Source: Hysterium pulicare CBS 123377
Taxonomy: Eukaryota; Ascomycota; Dothideomycetes; Hysteriales; Hysteriaceae
Assembly (NCBI GenBank): GCA_000467715.1
Contig: AJFK01000180.1
Span: 143,053-207,052, forward strand
Direction of reading: 5' to 3'
Length of the DNA stretch: 64,000 bases
A model generated the notes under the pieces. That model saw only the letters and a list, made by a program, of their open reading frames with translations. It searched no databases and was not told the origin of the DNA. Position numbers and translations under genes: made by a program. Shown in pieces: positions 50,436 through 64,000 of this stretch (position 1 is the first letter of the stretch; each line of letters opens with the position of its first letter).

Positions 50436-51964
50436 ACGCAATGGAGATCATGTAGCCGATATTAGAAATTCATTTACACAGCATTCGGCTCCCACGATTA
50501 CATCCATGTATGCCATGTATCAACGTGCGAGGGTATCTCAACAATTCTACATATACCTTGTAACTCAAGCTAGAGTCGGTCCAATCTTCAATGCGGTATC
50601 TACACTCGTCCCCAATACGGATACTTACTGGCGCGCATGTATCCCCTGCAAATTCGTACCTGAAGCCTACTGGGGCACTTTTTCAGATCATTACTTTTGA
50701 CATCTTCTTCGAAGCTTCCGCATTCGCTATTAACCCCAGCAACAGACTTCTTCCAAGTCGTAACCAAGCGCACCTACAGCACGTCCAACAACCTCGCTTC
50801 AGCTCAGGATATACTTACCGACTTATCCGATGCTTGAGCTTACAGCGAGTACGAAGCTGAGTATGTCAAGGCCGCGTGAAGTTCTCGCAAGAAATTTCGG
50901 TGAGATTTGTGGGAAGTTTCTAGATGCATTGACGGAAACTTTCAAAGGCCGAGGTTATAAGAGCGCATCCGACTTTCCAATTCTAGCTTAGAATACTGGC
51001 CAGACGTTGAAAAGTGCGGAGTGCAACAGCCAATATTTAGTCTAAAGTCGACTGCGGAAGCAACTATAACGGGTTAGATCATGTGGCGTGGTGGATCATC
51101 TCCGCTCCCGCGACCATGATTTTTAGCATTTTGTGGGGAAATCAATTGACAAATCCGCGCAAAACTTCTAGACATGTGGTGAGGAAGGTTCCAAGCATCA
51201 ATTCAAAGGTCCTTTGAGCGTGTGAGCAGCCAGATGGGAATCGCTGCAGACGCTCCCAATCTACTTTGAATTGGAAGGTGGAGCCTCCTGCATGGAATGT
51301 GCGAGGGCATCTCTCGCAGCGAGGCTCTACAGGATCGTCAACACCATCATCGACTATCCCCGCTCCATGCGGATCGTCGATTGGAGCTAGCTACTGCAAC
51401 GCCGTCGAGGATGGCTCTTGGCTTGCACCAAATCAACTTCCTGCTGTTCGTGTTATGGTTCACACTGTCGCCTTCGCCGCTCCATTTCCTGGGAAGCGCA
51501 TCTTTCAATCTTCGGGAGGATTCACATGTGGTAAGTCGATCAAGGGAAGATTCCCGAGCCAGGTGGACAACTGAGGTTGCCCAGCTGCCGCCCGCATGCT
51601 GCTCTTCCTTTGATCATCATAGGCGTTCTTTAGATCCTCCGACCATCTCCCCAACATTCTTACCCGGTCTATCGCTTCTGCACCTTGCATGGCCTGCAAG
51701 CTCTTCCCTGTCGTACCTGAACTAAGTCGTCATTTTCTGCGTGCTCTGTTTTTGTATTGCGGGTATGTTGAAAGCTCACCATGCTGCTGTCACAATGTCA
51801 CTCATAAAGCCCAATTGCTCCCCTCGTTCTCACCGCATTCTGCTCTGTCAATTGGCCTCGTTCGTCACTCATATCCTACGTCTGGACATCACATGATTGA
51901 CTTTGGTCATCTGCCTACCTCTCAGTAACAGTGCTGGTCTTCAATGCTCGGGCATTGGACGAGC
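50436..51964. other. Intergenic region upstream of GH31
   Basis: About 1.5 kb with no assigned gene. The part 50600-50880 stays open in several plus frames and looks coding-like in places, but no ATG-to-stop model with good splice sites stood out. The rest should include the GH31 promoter. Confidence 0.4.
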
Positions 51965-55284
<3,320 letters not shown>

Positions 55285-56183
55285 CGAGTGCTCTTTGCGG
55301 TTTTATGAAATGTAATGTAACAAGAATATATTTTATGATGTGACGGATTCAGGTACATATCAATATAAAGGGTTCTCGACCGCGTCTCTGAAAAGCAATG
55401 AGAATATATATCTTACTCCCTCGAGCCTATCCCACTTCCTCCTTTTCCACACCCACAAAGCTTAATCATATACTGTTTGTACTCCCGCCACTCCCCCATG
55501 CACCCTATACCACCCAAAACCTCCCCCACGCCCACCAGCCTAAACCACCCAAAACCAACAGCCCCACTCTCGGAAGAAACACAGATCTCTCAGATCCAAG
55601 TATTCTAGAAGACCGCTGCATGAAGGTCTTGGTCTTATTCTTATCTGTGACGCAAGATCCTCTGGAAGGCGGCTGTAGTGGTTAAGCAGGTGCAGTTGAG
55701 GTTCGAACGGTTCAAGGGGTTTAGCCGGTGTCGTAAGGCTGCGTGCGAGGCTGACTCGACTTGGGTACCGGGGAGCTGGGTGCATGGGTGGATTCGGTGA
55801 TTAAGGGGTGGGGTGGGGTGGGTTTGTGGGAGGAGGTTTGGTAGGATTGCACATGTAGAGAAGTATGTTTGAAAATGCTGAATTGGGATATAGATGCGAT
55901 GATGAAAATGCAATGATACATGACAAGGAGACTCTTTTGATATGCCAATCCTATAATAGGGGCACCGAGACCTCTAAACGCCGCCTCCGTCGTCGTCGCC
56001 GCCGCTCACTCGCTTGCTTTGCTGAACGATAACCCGAAGATCGAACTCCTCCGCTCGTGATCCACTATGATATTACGTGCTGCCATCCAATAGCGCCCGC
56101 AGTCGAGTTTGATAACCCCTCCTGTACTTCAACTCCGTGTAGCGAGTAACAATAAACAAAACCCATTAATCCCATCTCTAAAT
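55285..56183. other. Convergent 3' intergenic region
   Basis: This lies between GH31 and the two-helix membrane protein. A GC-rich trinucleotide patch (CGCCGCCTCCGTCGTCGTCG) occurs near 55980. No gene is supported. Confidence 0.45.
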
Positions 56184-57461
56184 CTACATCGCGAAACCCG
56201 GTCTCCATGCCGGATGCACATCACTTAAGCCCGTCGTGCTTGGCGCGACACTTCTTGGGGCTGCAGAGACGACATACTCGACCCCATCGTCTGAGATATA
56301 TGACGGCGGTCTTGGCTCTGTGCTTCTCATTTGCGCATCTTGAGGATCCTCACTCTGGTGTTGTTGTGGCTGTAGTTGTGGTATAGCTCCTGAAAACGAG
56401 CTATTCCTTGAGTTCATAAGAGAAGATGCCGGTGTAGGACCCGCAGAGTCCGAAGTGCCGTCCACACGCTGCCAGTGGAGCAAGTTTGGATTAACACGCA
56501 CACTGCTCCTCCAAAGCCCGTAAGCAGGGGGTGGAGCCTTCAAGGCGGAAGTCTTCTCAACCTCTACGGAGTCTTCTACCGGCTCACCAATTTCGAGTTC
56601 CTCGTCTCTGGCCAGATGGACGCGGATGGGCCGGATGGGCTGGAAACCATCCGGGCCGGTCATGCTGGGGATGCGAGGATGCTCGGTTTCAGGGTGTAGA
56701 GCGAGCATGCAAAGGCGGATGAGGGAGTGACAGAAGAAGATTGTAGTGCAAAGGATGACCATTATGAAGAGGACGTGGATTTCTTGGCCGAGTCGGGGTC
56801 GGGTAAGCGCAATTGAAAGGTCTAGAAGGAATTAGGTCAGTAAGTTCAGATGTAGTGGTGGGAAGAGTTTGCGCATCGTACAAATTGCCAACACGGTCGC
56901 GAGGAATATTCCGGAGACTAGACATGCTGTGCATTTACTCCTTGCTGCCGGACTCTTGATGAACGAGAAACAGACACCCCGTTCTGATCGCCTCCGCACC
57001 AAGTATCTTCTTTGTGGTTTCCTCCTCCTGCGATGCCGTCTTCTTCGATTGTTCACCAGATCTGCCAAATGCTCGGTTTCTGGGTCTACGCTCCCATAGG
57101 AGTCGTCTCGTATATATGCGGGATGCGGTTCGAAAGGATTTGCCTCCACTGGTACAATTTCTCGCTGGTATGATCCTGCTGTATGCTGAGGCAGAATTGG
57201 GGAGCGTGAGGAGGTTGAGTTGCGTGGGAGGTCATTGTCTGGCAATACGATGGATGGACGACTATGGTTTCGGTGGAGGAATCCTAGGAAAGGGAGCTTT
57301 GGTGTATTATTGTTCGACGGTGCGGGCGAGTCTGAATAGATTGAGCTGCCATTGAGCATCGAGCGGACATTGGTTTGTATATTTCCGAATCGAGATGAGG
57401 ATGTCGAGGCTGGAGAATCTTCTGGCCGTTGAGAAGGCCTATGGAAGGATGGGATAGGCAT
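56184..57461 (-). CDS. Two-helix membrane protein, fungal conserved, unknown role
   Basis: Exons 57461-56882 and 56821-56184 (60-nt intron, phase 1) encode about 405 residues. A disordered N-terminus (MPIPSFHRPSQRPEDSP) includes an Arg-rich patch RRRRHRRRRKPQRRYLVRRR before the first helix, CLVSGIFLATVLAIYLSIAL, which is completed only across the intron. After a short loop comes a second helix, IHVLFIMVILCTTIFFCHSL, and a Pro/Ser/Gln-rich C-terminus ending HPAWRPGFAM. The positive patch before the first helix suggests that both termini face the cytoplasm. I know such proteins as unnamed fungal conserved proteins and give no function. Confidence 0.8.
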
Positions 57462-58750
57462 TGTGACAAGTTTCAATGTTCTTCAGGGCGTTCCAGAGCG
57501 CAATTGAAAAGCCGAAAACACAATAAATGCTGCACGTTCAAATCCCTAATTCTTTTACGAACGCGTGTAAAGGCCCTTATATCGCTGGCCGGGTTTTCCA
57601 AGGCTAGACACGTGTATTGTTTACCTCTGAGAAATAGTTAGAGCTCGCAGCGAATGAATGGCTGGAACTGCCGGCCATGCGGGAGTTCTCAGGCAGGCCC
57701 CGAACGGTTGTATCCGATGGTGGCAGCGAAGGATATGAAGAAGGTAGTAATGACTGGAGCCCGTCCAAAGTCACTCAAAAAGCTAGGAGTGCATAGCGAA
57801 GGATATCGATTGGCGTCGAGTAGGCTTCTGGGACTCGAAGGAGAGCAGCAGGCCTGCTGTAGGACCTATTGTGGTCAAGTGTGAACTGAATGGTTCAATA
57901 CTCCAAAGAAGTGAATGGATAGGGCGTGGGATAAAAGAGAGTGGGTAAAGAGAGTCGAAACTGGTGGTCAACAGCACAGCTTCCAATAGACAGGACTTGA
58001 GGAAGGATACATGGTGGAAAGGAGCAGCAAGTCGCACGATGGCCTGCAAGGACAGCTCCAGTGGAGGTTGAGATGGCTCCGCATGAGCGCCAGGGCCATT
58101 TATGCTACAAGCGGCGTATCAAGTGCTGGATGGAGACATGTGAAACACCTTGGCCTTCAGCCCTTCCCGTCGACGCCGTCGCCCACAGACCCACTCATCT
58201 CATTGTTTGCCTTAACTCGATCAATCATCTTAAGAAGGCGGATCGCAGACATACGCGGGCGTTCGTGAGTACAGTACAATGATGGGTGGGTGTGGAATGA
58301 GACAGATGAATTGTATCTCTTGGCGGCTTGAAATCTACCACCCATCTCCAAGCGACCGCGCAAGCCTGGCCAATCATCATTTTCCCCAAACACTCCCTGT
58401 AACAATGCAGGAGACGACATCACTGTCAGCATGAACATCGAAATCGCTCACAACAAATTCCTCTACGTTATCTTGGTTGTTTGCGTGTGCGTCAGGTCGC
58501 ACACTAGAACTTTACATCAGACGTTTGCCTTTCGCGTCTTCCACGCGCAATCGTCGACCGCCCGAATCACAATGATCGACCAGACCCTGCTCCTGATTGC
58601 GAACTGTCGCACCGGCGTGTCTCGCATGTAAGGTGTATCGCCTGTGACACGCACGGCTTCACCTTCGGCTACATCCAGTCTCATGAACATTCAGTTTGTC
58701 GCTTTCGCTTTACAGATTACAGCCACCCGACTAGGCTTTCCTTCGACTGC
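57462..58750. other. Gene-free stretch between two minus-strand genes
   Basis: About 1.3 kb. GTTCAAATCCC near 57535 resembles a tRNA B box but no matching A box or cloverleaf was found. Short frames such as 58431-58631 (plus) carry no motif. Confidence 0.45.
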
Positions 58751-60302
58751 TCACTTGCCCAGTTCGCCAACCATCAGCGTACGGTCCGAGGATGCAGACA
58801 CCACTAAACACACGAGTCAGTATCATCCCTACAGATTTCAAGTCCTCGTGAAGCTGTGAAACAGAACCCTGGAAGCTGGGGGCCAAGCGTTTTGGAGACG
58901 GTTATGAGTGAGATTCTCACCCATGGACCGGGTCCTTGGTCACTATGGCCAAGAAACTTCACGTAGAAAGAGCGGCCCGATAGCAGAGGAACAAAGTTGA
59001 ACTCACAAATTGGTTCATCCCTCGGTGAGAATCGCACGTCGTTCACTGCTCCCCTGTGACCTGGAAGTTTGTAAAGTAGTTTGCCGCTACGAGCATCCCA
59101 CACCACAACACTCTGGTCTCCACTTCCTGCGGCTATCTTCTGGCCCTTCGCATCCCAGCTTGCTCGAAGAAGGTTCTTCTCAAGTCCTGTAGGTGCTCCG
59201 TCGTACGTCTGAATCTGTCGTTCTGTCGGAGCGAATGGTCGAATATCCCACGTGCGAACTGTGGAATCGTGCGAATTGGAAAGTAGCGTCTGGGAGTCCG
59301 GCGAGATCTCCAAAGATGTAACCGTATCTGTGTGACCAAGCAATGAATATGCAACGGCCTTTTTGCGAAGATCCCAGACTTTGATATCGTTATCAATCCC
59401 GCCAGTAAATAGCTCATTCCCTGCCTCGGCGAGTGCAACTGCCGTTACCGGGAATTCTGTTTCAATGAAGTCGATGGCTTGCTTTTGCCGTGGGTCCCAG
59501 ATCTGAGCCGTGTCTATCAGTATCGTTGCATATTTCTGACACAGGCCATCCGACTAAGAACTTACCCCAACGTATCCGTCATCCGAACCACTGACCAGGA
59601 GTTCCTCCCCTCGTTTACTGACATCTAAGCAGTTTATTACTTCCTCGTGTCCGGGGTGACGACGTATCCGCTGTCCAGTCTCCAAGTCCCAGCTTGCCAA
59701 CGTCATATCCGCTGAAGCGGAGAACAGGACCCTTGAGTCTCGAGACCAGTGGAGATCCAAAACCGCTCCTTTATGCCCATTGAGTATACCATAATTTTCA
59801 CAAGCCCCATAGGTTCGCCATAGTACTGCTCCTATTGTCAGATCTAGCGTCTTCGAAAGCCTGTTTGTTGCGACATACGAATTGATCGGTCCATGGACCC
59901 GGAGGCTATGTGCTGGCCTGTGGGATCGAATCGAGCAGAGAATACCTCTCCGTTATGACCTGAAACAAGATCGTAGTCAGTTACTTGTCGCACTCTAAGA
60001 TGCTGGGTGCGATATACCTGTCAATTCCATTATAGGCGCTTGAAGCGCACTTGTTCGCGGTACCTGTAGTGCCCACCTCCATCATCAGCCCAGCCCGGCC
60101 TTTCTCAATGTTTTAGCTCTGCTTTCGAAGCACAGCGATGAGATCCTATGAGACGTACCGCTTGTATGAGAGCGCCATTCTTAGCAGACCCACTGACTAC
60201 TGCCACTGCGGAGCTGCCACCGAGGTTTGCATCGGATTTTTGGCGTTTGACCAGCTGCGAAGAGCCGAAAGAGTCGGCCGCTGGTCGTTTTTCTGCAGAC
60301 AT
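58751..60302 (-). CDS. spf38: U5 snRNP 40 kDa WD40 protein (SNRNP40/Spf38)
   Basis: Six exons, 60302-60159, 60063-60018, 59959-59879, 59825-59566, 59502-59007 and 58803-58751, encode about 359 residues. After a disordered start (MSAEKRPAADSFGSSQLVKR) the chain forms about seven WD repeats: HNGEVFSARFDPTGQHIASG, HKGAVLDLHWSRDSRVLFSA, HEEVINCLDVSKRGEELLVS, FPVTAVALAEAGNELFTGG, HTDTVTSLEISPDSQTLLSN, an intermediate repeat, and HRGAVNDVRFSPRDEPI completed by LVSASSDRTLMVGELGK in the last exon. This is the order and wording of SNRNP40 (Prp8-binding protein), part of the U5 snRNP and the spliceosome. Introns are 95, 58, 53, 63 and 203 nt. It is divergent from bet3. Confidence 0.92.
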
Positions 60303-60608
60303 AGTGTAGAGTAGTGCTATAAGATGCTGCTCTCGTGGCCGATTAGACCTGAATGTGTTGTGTACTTGTGCTGGGCGTGGGGTGCTGGAAAGCCCTACAT
60401 CACGCTTTCTATCTTGAACCTAAACTTTTCTCCATCAATTGGTACTAGCGGATCACGTGCACACTAGCTTCACATTCCTCGGTGAGTTCCAGCGCATGCA
60501 AGTTTATATTGACTACCATCTAGGCTTCTTCAGTTCTTCGCCTCCCTTGCGCGCCTACAAACACCGTCGTGAAGCAGAGCCATATAGTAGAACGGCTTCT
60601 TGGTCACC
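60303..60608. promoter_or_regulatory. Shared divergent promoter, spf38 / bet3
   Basis: Only 306 bases separate two essential-type genes. A CACGTG palindrome lies at 60454-60459. No TATA box is obvious. Confidence 0.45.
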
Positions 60609-61483
60609 ATGGCTTCAACGAAAGCTGCTCGCCTGGGCGAAGAGTGAGCCCTTTGCCAAAATCGCGCCTCTAGAATGTAAGCTAATCTGTGCCAGGGTCT
60701 GGAAGTAAGTCTCCTTGTTGCGAAGAACTCCCTACCGAAAATCAGTCTTTCTGACTACATGAAGGACTCGGGTGGACAAGGTCAGCGCTGAGCTGGTGAC
60801 CCTGACCTACGGAACCATTGTTGCTCAACTATGCAAAGACTACGAGAGCGACTACCAGGAGGTCAACAGACAGCTTGATAGGATGGGTTACAATATTGGA
60901 TTGCGATTGATCGAAGACTTCTTGGCCAAATCCGGTGCGCCTGCTTGCGCAGGTTTCAAAGAGGTTGCGGAAGTGATTTCGAAGGTGATTCTTCTCCCCG
61001 CCTCGTCTCCTTCATTGCTCTAGTAAAGTACTAATTTCCATTTCATCAGGTTGGCTTCAAGATCTTCCTAAATATCACGCCCACAATCACGAATTGGACA
61101 GCTGATGGCAAGCAATTCTCGTTGGTCTTCGAGGAGAATCCACTCGCAGATTTTGTCGAACTACCAGACGACGGACGAGCACAGGATGAGCTCTGGTATT
61201 CGAATATACTCTGCGGAGTCTTGAGAGGTTCATTGGAGATGGTAAGCCTGTGCTCTACCAAAGCCGCGCATCTTAACGACGTTTGGGCTTCAGGATTACT
61301 TCCACAATGACGTGATAGTATTTTTTACACAACGACAGATACTGATTCGTTTCTCGATCACAGGTCCAGATGCAAGTGGATGCACACTTCATCAGCGATA
61401 TATTACGAGGAAACGACACTACGGAGATGAGGATATCGTTGATAAGATATATAGACGACGAGATGCCTCCGGATGATGAATGA
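60609..61483 (+). CDS. bet3: TRAPP complex subunit Bet3
   Basis: Five exons, 60609-60643, 60696-60704 (9 nt), 60765-60984, 61050-61241 and 61364-61483, encode 191 residues, close to yeast Bet3 (193). The start [20 protein letters not shown] needs the 9-nt micro-exon (G GTC TGG AA). Then follow [59 protein letters not shown] and [20 protein letters not shown], ending [12 protein letters not shown]. Bet3 is a core subunit of the TRAPP tethering complexes, which activate Rab Ypt1 in ER-Golgi traffic. Introns are 52, 60, 65 and 122 nt; the second ends in GAAG, a less usual acceptor. All phases agree. Confidence 0.94.
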
Positions 61484-63123
61484 TGTATGAACAGTACTAG
61501 CGTTATGCATGGCAGTGGAGTTATATGGCGTCTGATGTGGCGATGGTGATTGGCAAATATGGGGCGCATTGACTTCTCACAAAGCAAACATCTTTTCTGG
61601 CACGCTATTCTGAATGCTGATGACTTATCACACTCCATCGTCAAGGTATTTTGACCAGTCGAATCCTCCTTCCCCAAAAGTACGGAGAGAGGTAAACTTG
61701 CAAGGAAGAAATGCTTCTAAATATCCCGTCGAATACTTGGTGAACTTAACCGCCCTTGATATGGTCGTCCGACAGGAAAATCGTGGAGCTTTTTGAGGGT
61801 GGCAGCAATGGAAGAGGTATATAAGGTAAGTGTCTCTCTGGGGAAACTTCTAGCTGGCCACTCGATATTCTTCTTTGGATACAGCGCAGACTCCACCTGA
61901 ATTGTCAACGTGGCATGTGGGGCCAAAGTAAAACTGGCATCGATGTTGGCGTTTCTATTCAACGGTTAGGTCAAGAAATTTATTTTCTCTTCACTTTCTC
62001 CTCTAGAACCACCAATGACCTCTGGCATCGGGTTTGGGGAGGTGTAAGGCGCGCAATTTGATATTTGGTGACACGTTTGTGAGGAGCCTGGGATGAGTAT
62101 GAATTGCTACCACGTGGTGGAATACATTCTTGGCCTGCAGGATGCACGTTATCTCAACTCTTCAAATTCAGTCGTAATCCTATCAATTCAAGGAATAGCC
62201 TTGCAGTGAGCGACTTCATGCAAAGTCTGTCGCAGAGCTCAAATAGCTGAGTATAACGCGACAACGCTGATAGAAGTACCAGGCAGGCACATCCGCTGGC
62301 GATGCCTGCAAGCCTTACTGAAAGTGCTACCTAGCGATCAGCTGACTCAACATTAATCTATGCCAACACCGCCAAATAACTCCAGACAGAAGCGCAAGAG
62401 CATTTGGAGTCTCCCCTACTGTGAAAGTTATTTTGCAAGCTCCGCCTAATTGCTGTCGGCGGCCGATATTAACAAATCACGTGGGTCTGTAGAGCCCATC
62501 TCAGGTAATCGCTAGGTTCCATCCCCCACCACCTCCCCTTCCAGAACTCTTACTCATTCCCCTAATCCTTTCCCATTCCTTTCCGAGCATCGCGCTCATC
62601 TCGTTACCCTTCACTTTTTCGCACCAAGGCCAGCGCCGAGTGTTGTCGTTGCTCTGTCTCGCCGCGATCATACCACCTGAAATTGCGAGTTGCGACGGCA
62701 CGGTGATCACGATCCCCTACCGCCCAGCCCTGGAGGTAAAGCCTTCTCACCACCGCCATCGTCGCTAGACCCTGCGTATCGCGCAACATCTTCACATTAC
62801 ACCATCCTCCCACTCGCGGCTGTTGCAATTCTTGACCTCATTCTGACGCTCTTGCAGCATCGCTTTTCGAGCACGTCTTGTTTCTGCCAGCTTACTCTGC
62901 GAACGACTCGGAGAGTTGCCTTCCGACCAACATTGCCTCCGTCCTTGCCACGGCTTTCCATGCTTCTATAATCGATATCGGACGGCACTGGGGTGCGATC
63001 ACGATCACTGTTACTACACAGCGTCTATCGTTGGAGCGCGTGATCGTCGGGAGGGTCTTACTGAAGACTGAAAATTGCTATCGCGAATAACGACAAAGGC
63101 GTCCGTCCATCGGACCTCGAGCC
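61484..63123. other. Intergenic region and probable long leader of the LisH regulator
   Basis: About 1.6 kb. A minus-strand frame at 61717-61962 looks partly coding but lacks an ATG. From about 62510 the plus strand is rich in C and T, as in fungal 5' leaders. Nothing else is seen. Confidence 0.45.
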
Positions 63124-64000
63124 ATGCAGAATCAGCAAATGGCCATGGCAGGAATGAACGCGACCGGCGGTCCGGTTGGCGGGACCCCAATGATGAACAA
63201 TGGCCGACCGCAGCAGATTGAGAACGACTCTCGCGCCCAGCTCAACACATACATTTACGACTACTTTCTCAAGAATCACAGCTACCGACTTGCACGCATG
63301 ATGATCGAACAAGACATGAAGATGAATCTGCACCCTTCCACAAAGCCCAGTCCAAGTGGCAGAAATATGAATGGAGTGGACTCGGTAGATCCTGACTCCA
63401 AGGACGACCTCCCGGTTCCGAAAATACCTGACAATCAGTTGGCCGAGAACTCATTTTTACTGGATTGGTGGAACCAATTTTGGGATCTATATGGTGCTGC
63501 TCGTAAGCAGGGCAAAACCGGGCCTGCGACGCACCAGTATCTTGCGCATACTAGGGTAGGGATACTCCTAATAGCTTTCATGGTTCCACTGCTGATGCTC
63601 TTTCACAGCAGGCGGCACAGATGCGAAACGATACACAACAACGTCTTCTTCTGCAGCAGAATAACATAAACCAGTATCGGGGTATGATATCAATGCCGAA
63701 CGGCGTTGCTCAAAATGACCTTCAGAAGCGAGCTGCCATGAACAATCGTAATCCGTACGTATACTTCTCCTACGAACTTGGTGAAAACGCATGGCTAATG
63801 GCATCTGCGCTTGGCTAGCAATGCACAAATGCAGATGAATCAGATGAATATGAAGAATCAGGCAATGATGTCTGCGCAAATGCAACGGGATGGCTCAGGC
63901 ATGGATATGAATGGGCAACGCCCTTCGTCTCCAGGCTCCGCTGAAAACGCGCCGTCACCCAACAAACGGCCTCGCGTTGAAGGTAATACCTTCAACGGGC
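63124..64000 (+). CDS. somA: LisH-domain transcriptional regulator SomA/Flo8-like, 5' part
   Basis: Three exons are visible, 63124-63555, 63609-63754 and 63819-64000, and the gene continues past the right edge. After MQNQQMAMAGMNATGG, a LisH motif reads LNTYIYDYFLKNHSYRLARM (about residues 40-60), followed by MIEQDMKMNLHP and an aromatic stretch LLDWWNQFWDLYGAARKQG. A Met/Gln/Asn-rich region and the segment PSPNKRPRVEG come next. This layout is that of SomA (Aspergillus), Som1 (Magnaporthe) and Flo8 (yeast), regulators of adhesion and development downstream of cAMP-PKA that act with the LIM-binding partner PtaB. Donor GTAGGG at 63556 is slightly unusual, but the frame fits. Confidence 0.88.

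Noticed and set aside
57500-57560. Possible tRNA B box GTTCAAATCCC
   Set aside because: No A box at the right distance and no cloverleaf pairing could be formed.
61717-61962. 81-codon minus frame downstream of bet3
   Set aside because: Composition is coding-like but it starts at a non-ATG codon, and no partner exon or family was found.

Overview
The window is nuclear DNA of a filamentous ascomycete (Pezizomycotina). Protein-coding genes lie on both strands and most are split by short introns of about 45-130 nt with GTNNGT-type donors, CTAA/CTGA-like branch points and YAG acceptors. Several families are characteristic of this group: Clr2 silencing factor, Kin4-type kinase, UPF0658 Golgi protein, fungal TRK potassium transporter, SomA/Flo8 LisH regulator and SprT-like lineage proteins. 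The sequence does not fix genus or class. I rebuilt the exons by hand from splice signals, reading-frame phase and family motifs. No rRNA, tRNA, CRISPR array or intact transposon was recognised.

Layout. 0-11.3 kb: a DUF1479 gene running off the left edge, an intracellular GH1 beta-glucosidase, a 4 kb gene-free stretch leading into a bZIP factor, and a 2OG-Fe(II) dioxygenase. 12.9-18.8 kb: a small two-exon gene, a senescence/spartin-domain gene and a divergent TRK transporter. 18.8-27.3 kb: a gene-poor block whose only clear genes are two tandem SprT-like zinc-metalloprotease paralogues. The first is intact and carries a 27-bp in-frame repeat; the second is interrupted by a one-base frameshift before its active site. 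27.3-45.6 kb: a conserved core block with a coiled-coil protein, Clr2, a type II membrane protein, the PP4 regulatory subunit R2, a UPF0658 Golgi protein, Sym1/Mpv17 and a Kin4-family kinase. 47.3-57.5 kb: a Rieske-AIF oxidoreductase divergent from a peroxiredoxin, a secreted GH31 alpha-glucosidase and a two-helix membrane protein. 58.7-64 kb: U5 snRNP 40K WD40 protein divergent from TRAPP subunit Bet3, then the 5' part of a SomA/Flo8 regulator leaving the right edge.

Most of the window is ordinary housekeeping chromosome. There is no biosynthetic cluster. The strongest candidates for something less described are the SprT-like pair in the gene-poor block, the small gene at 12.9-13.2 kb, and the compact shared promoter between the Rieske-AIF and peroxiredoxin genes. 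Several genes (Bet3, Sym1, PP4R2) have coding exons of only 9-11 nt, so automatic annotation is likely to truncate them.
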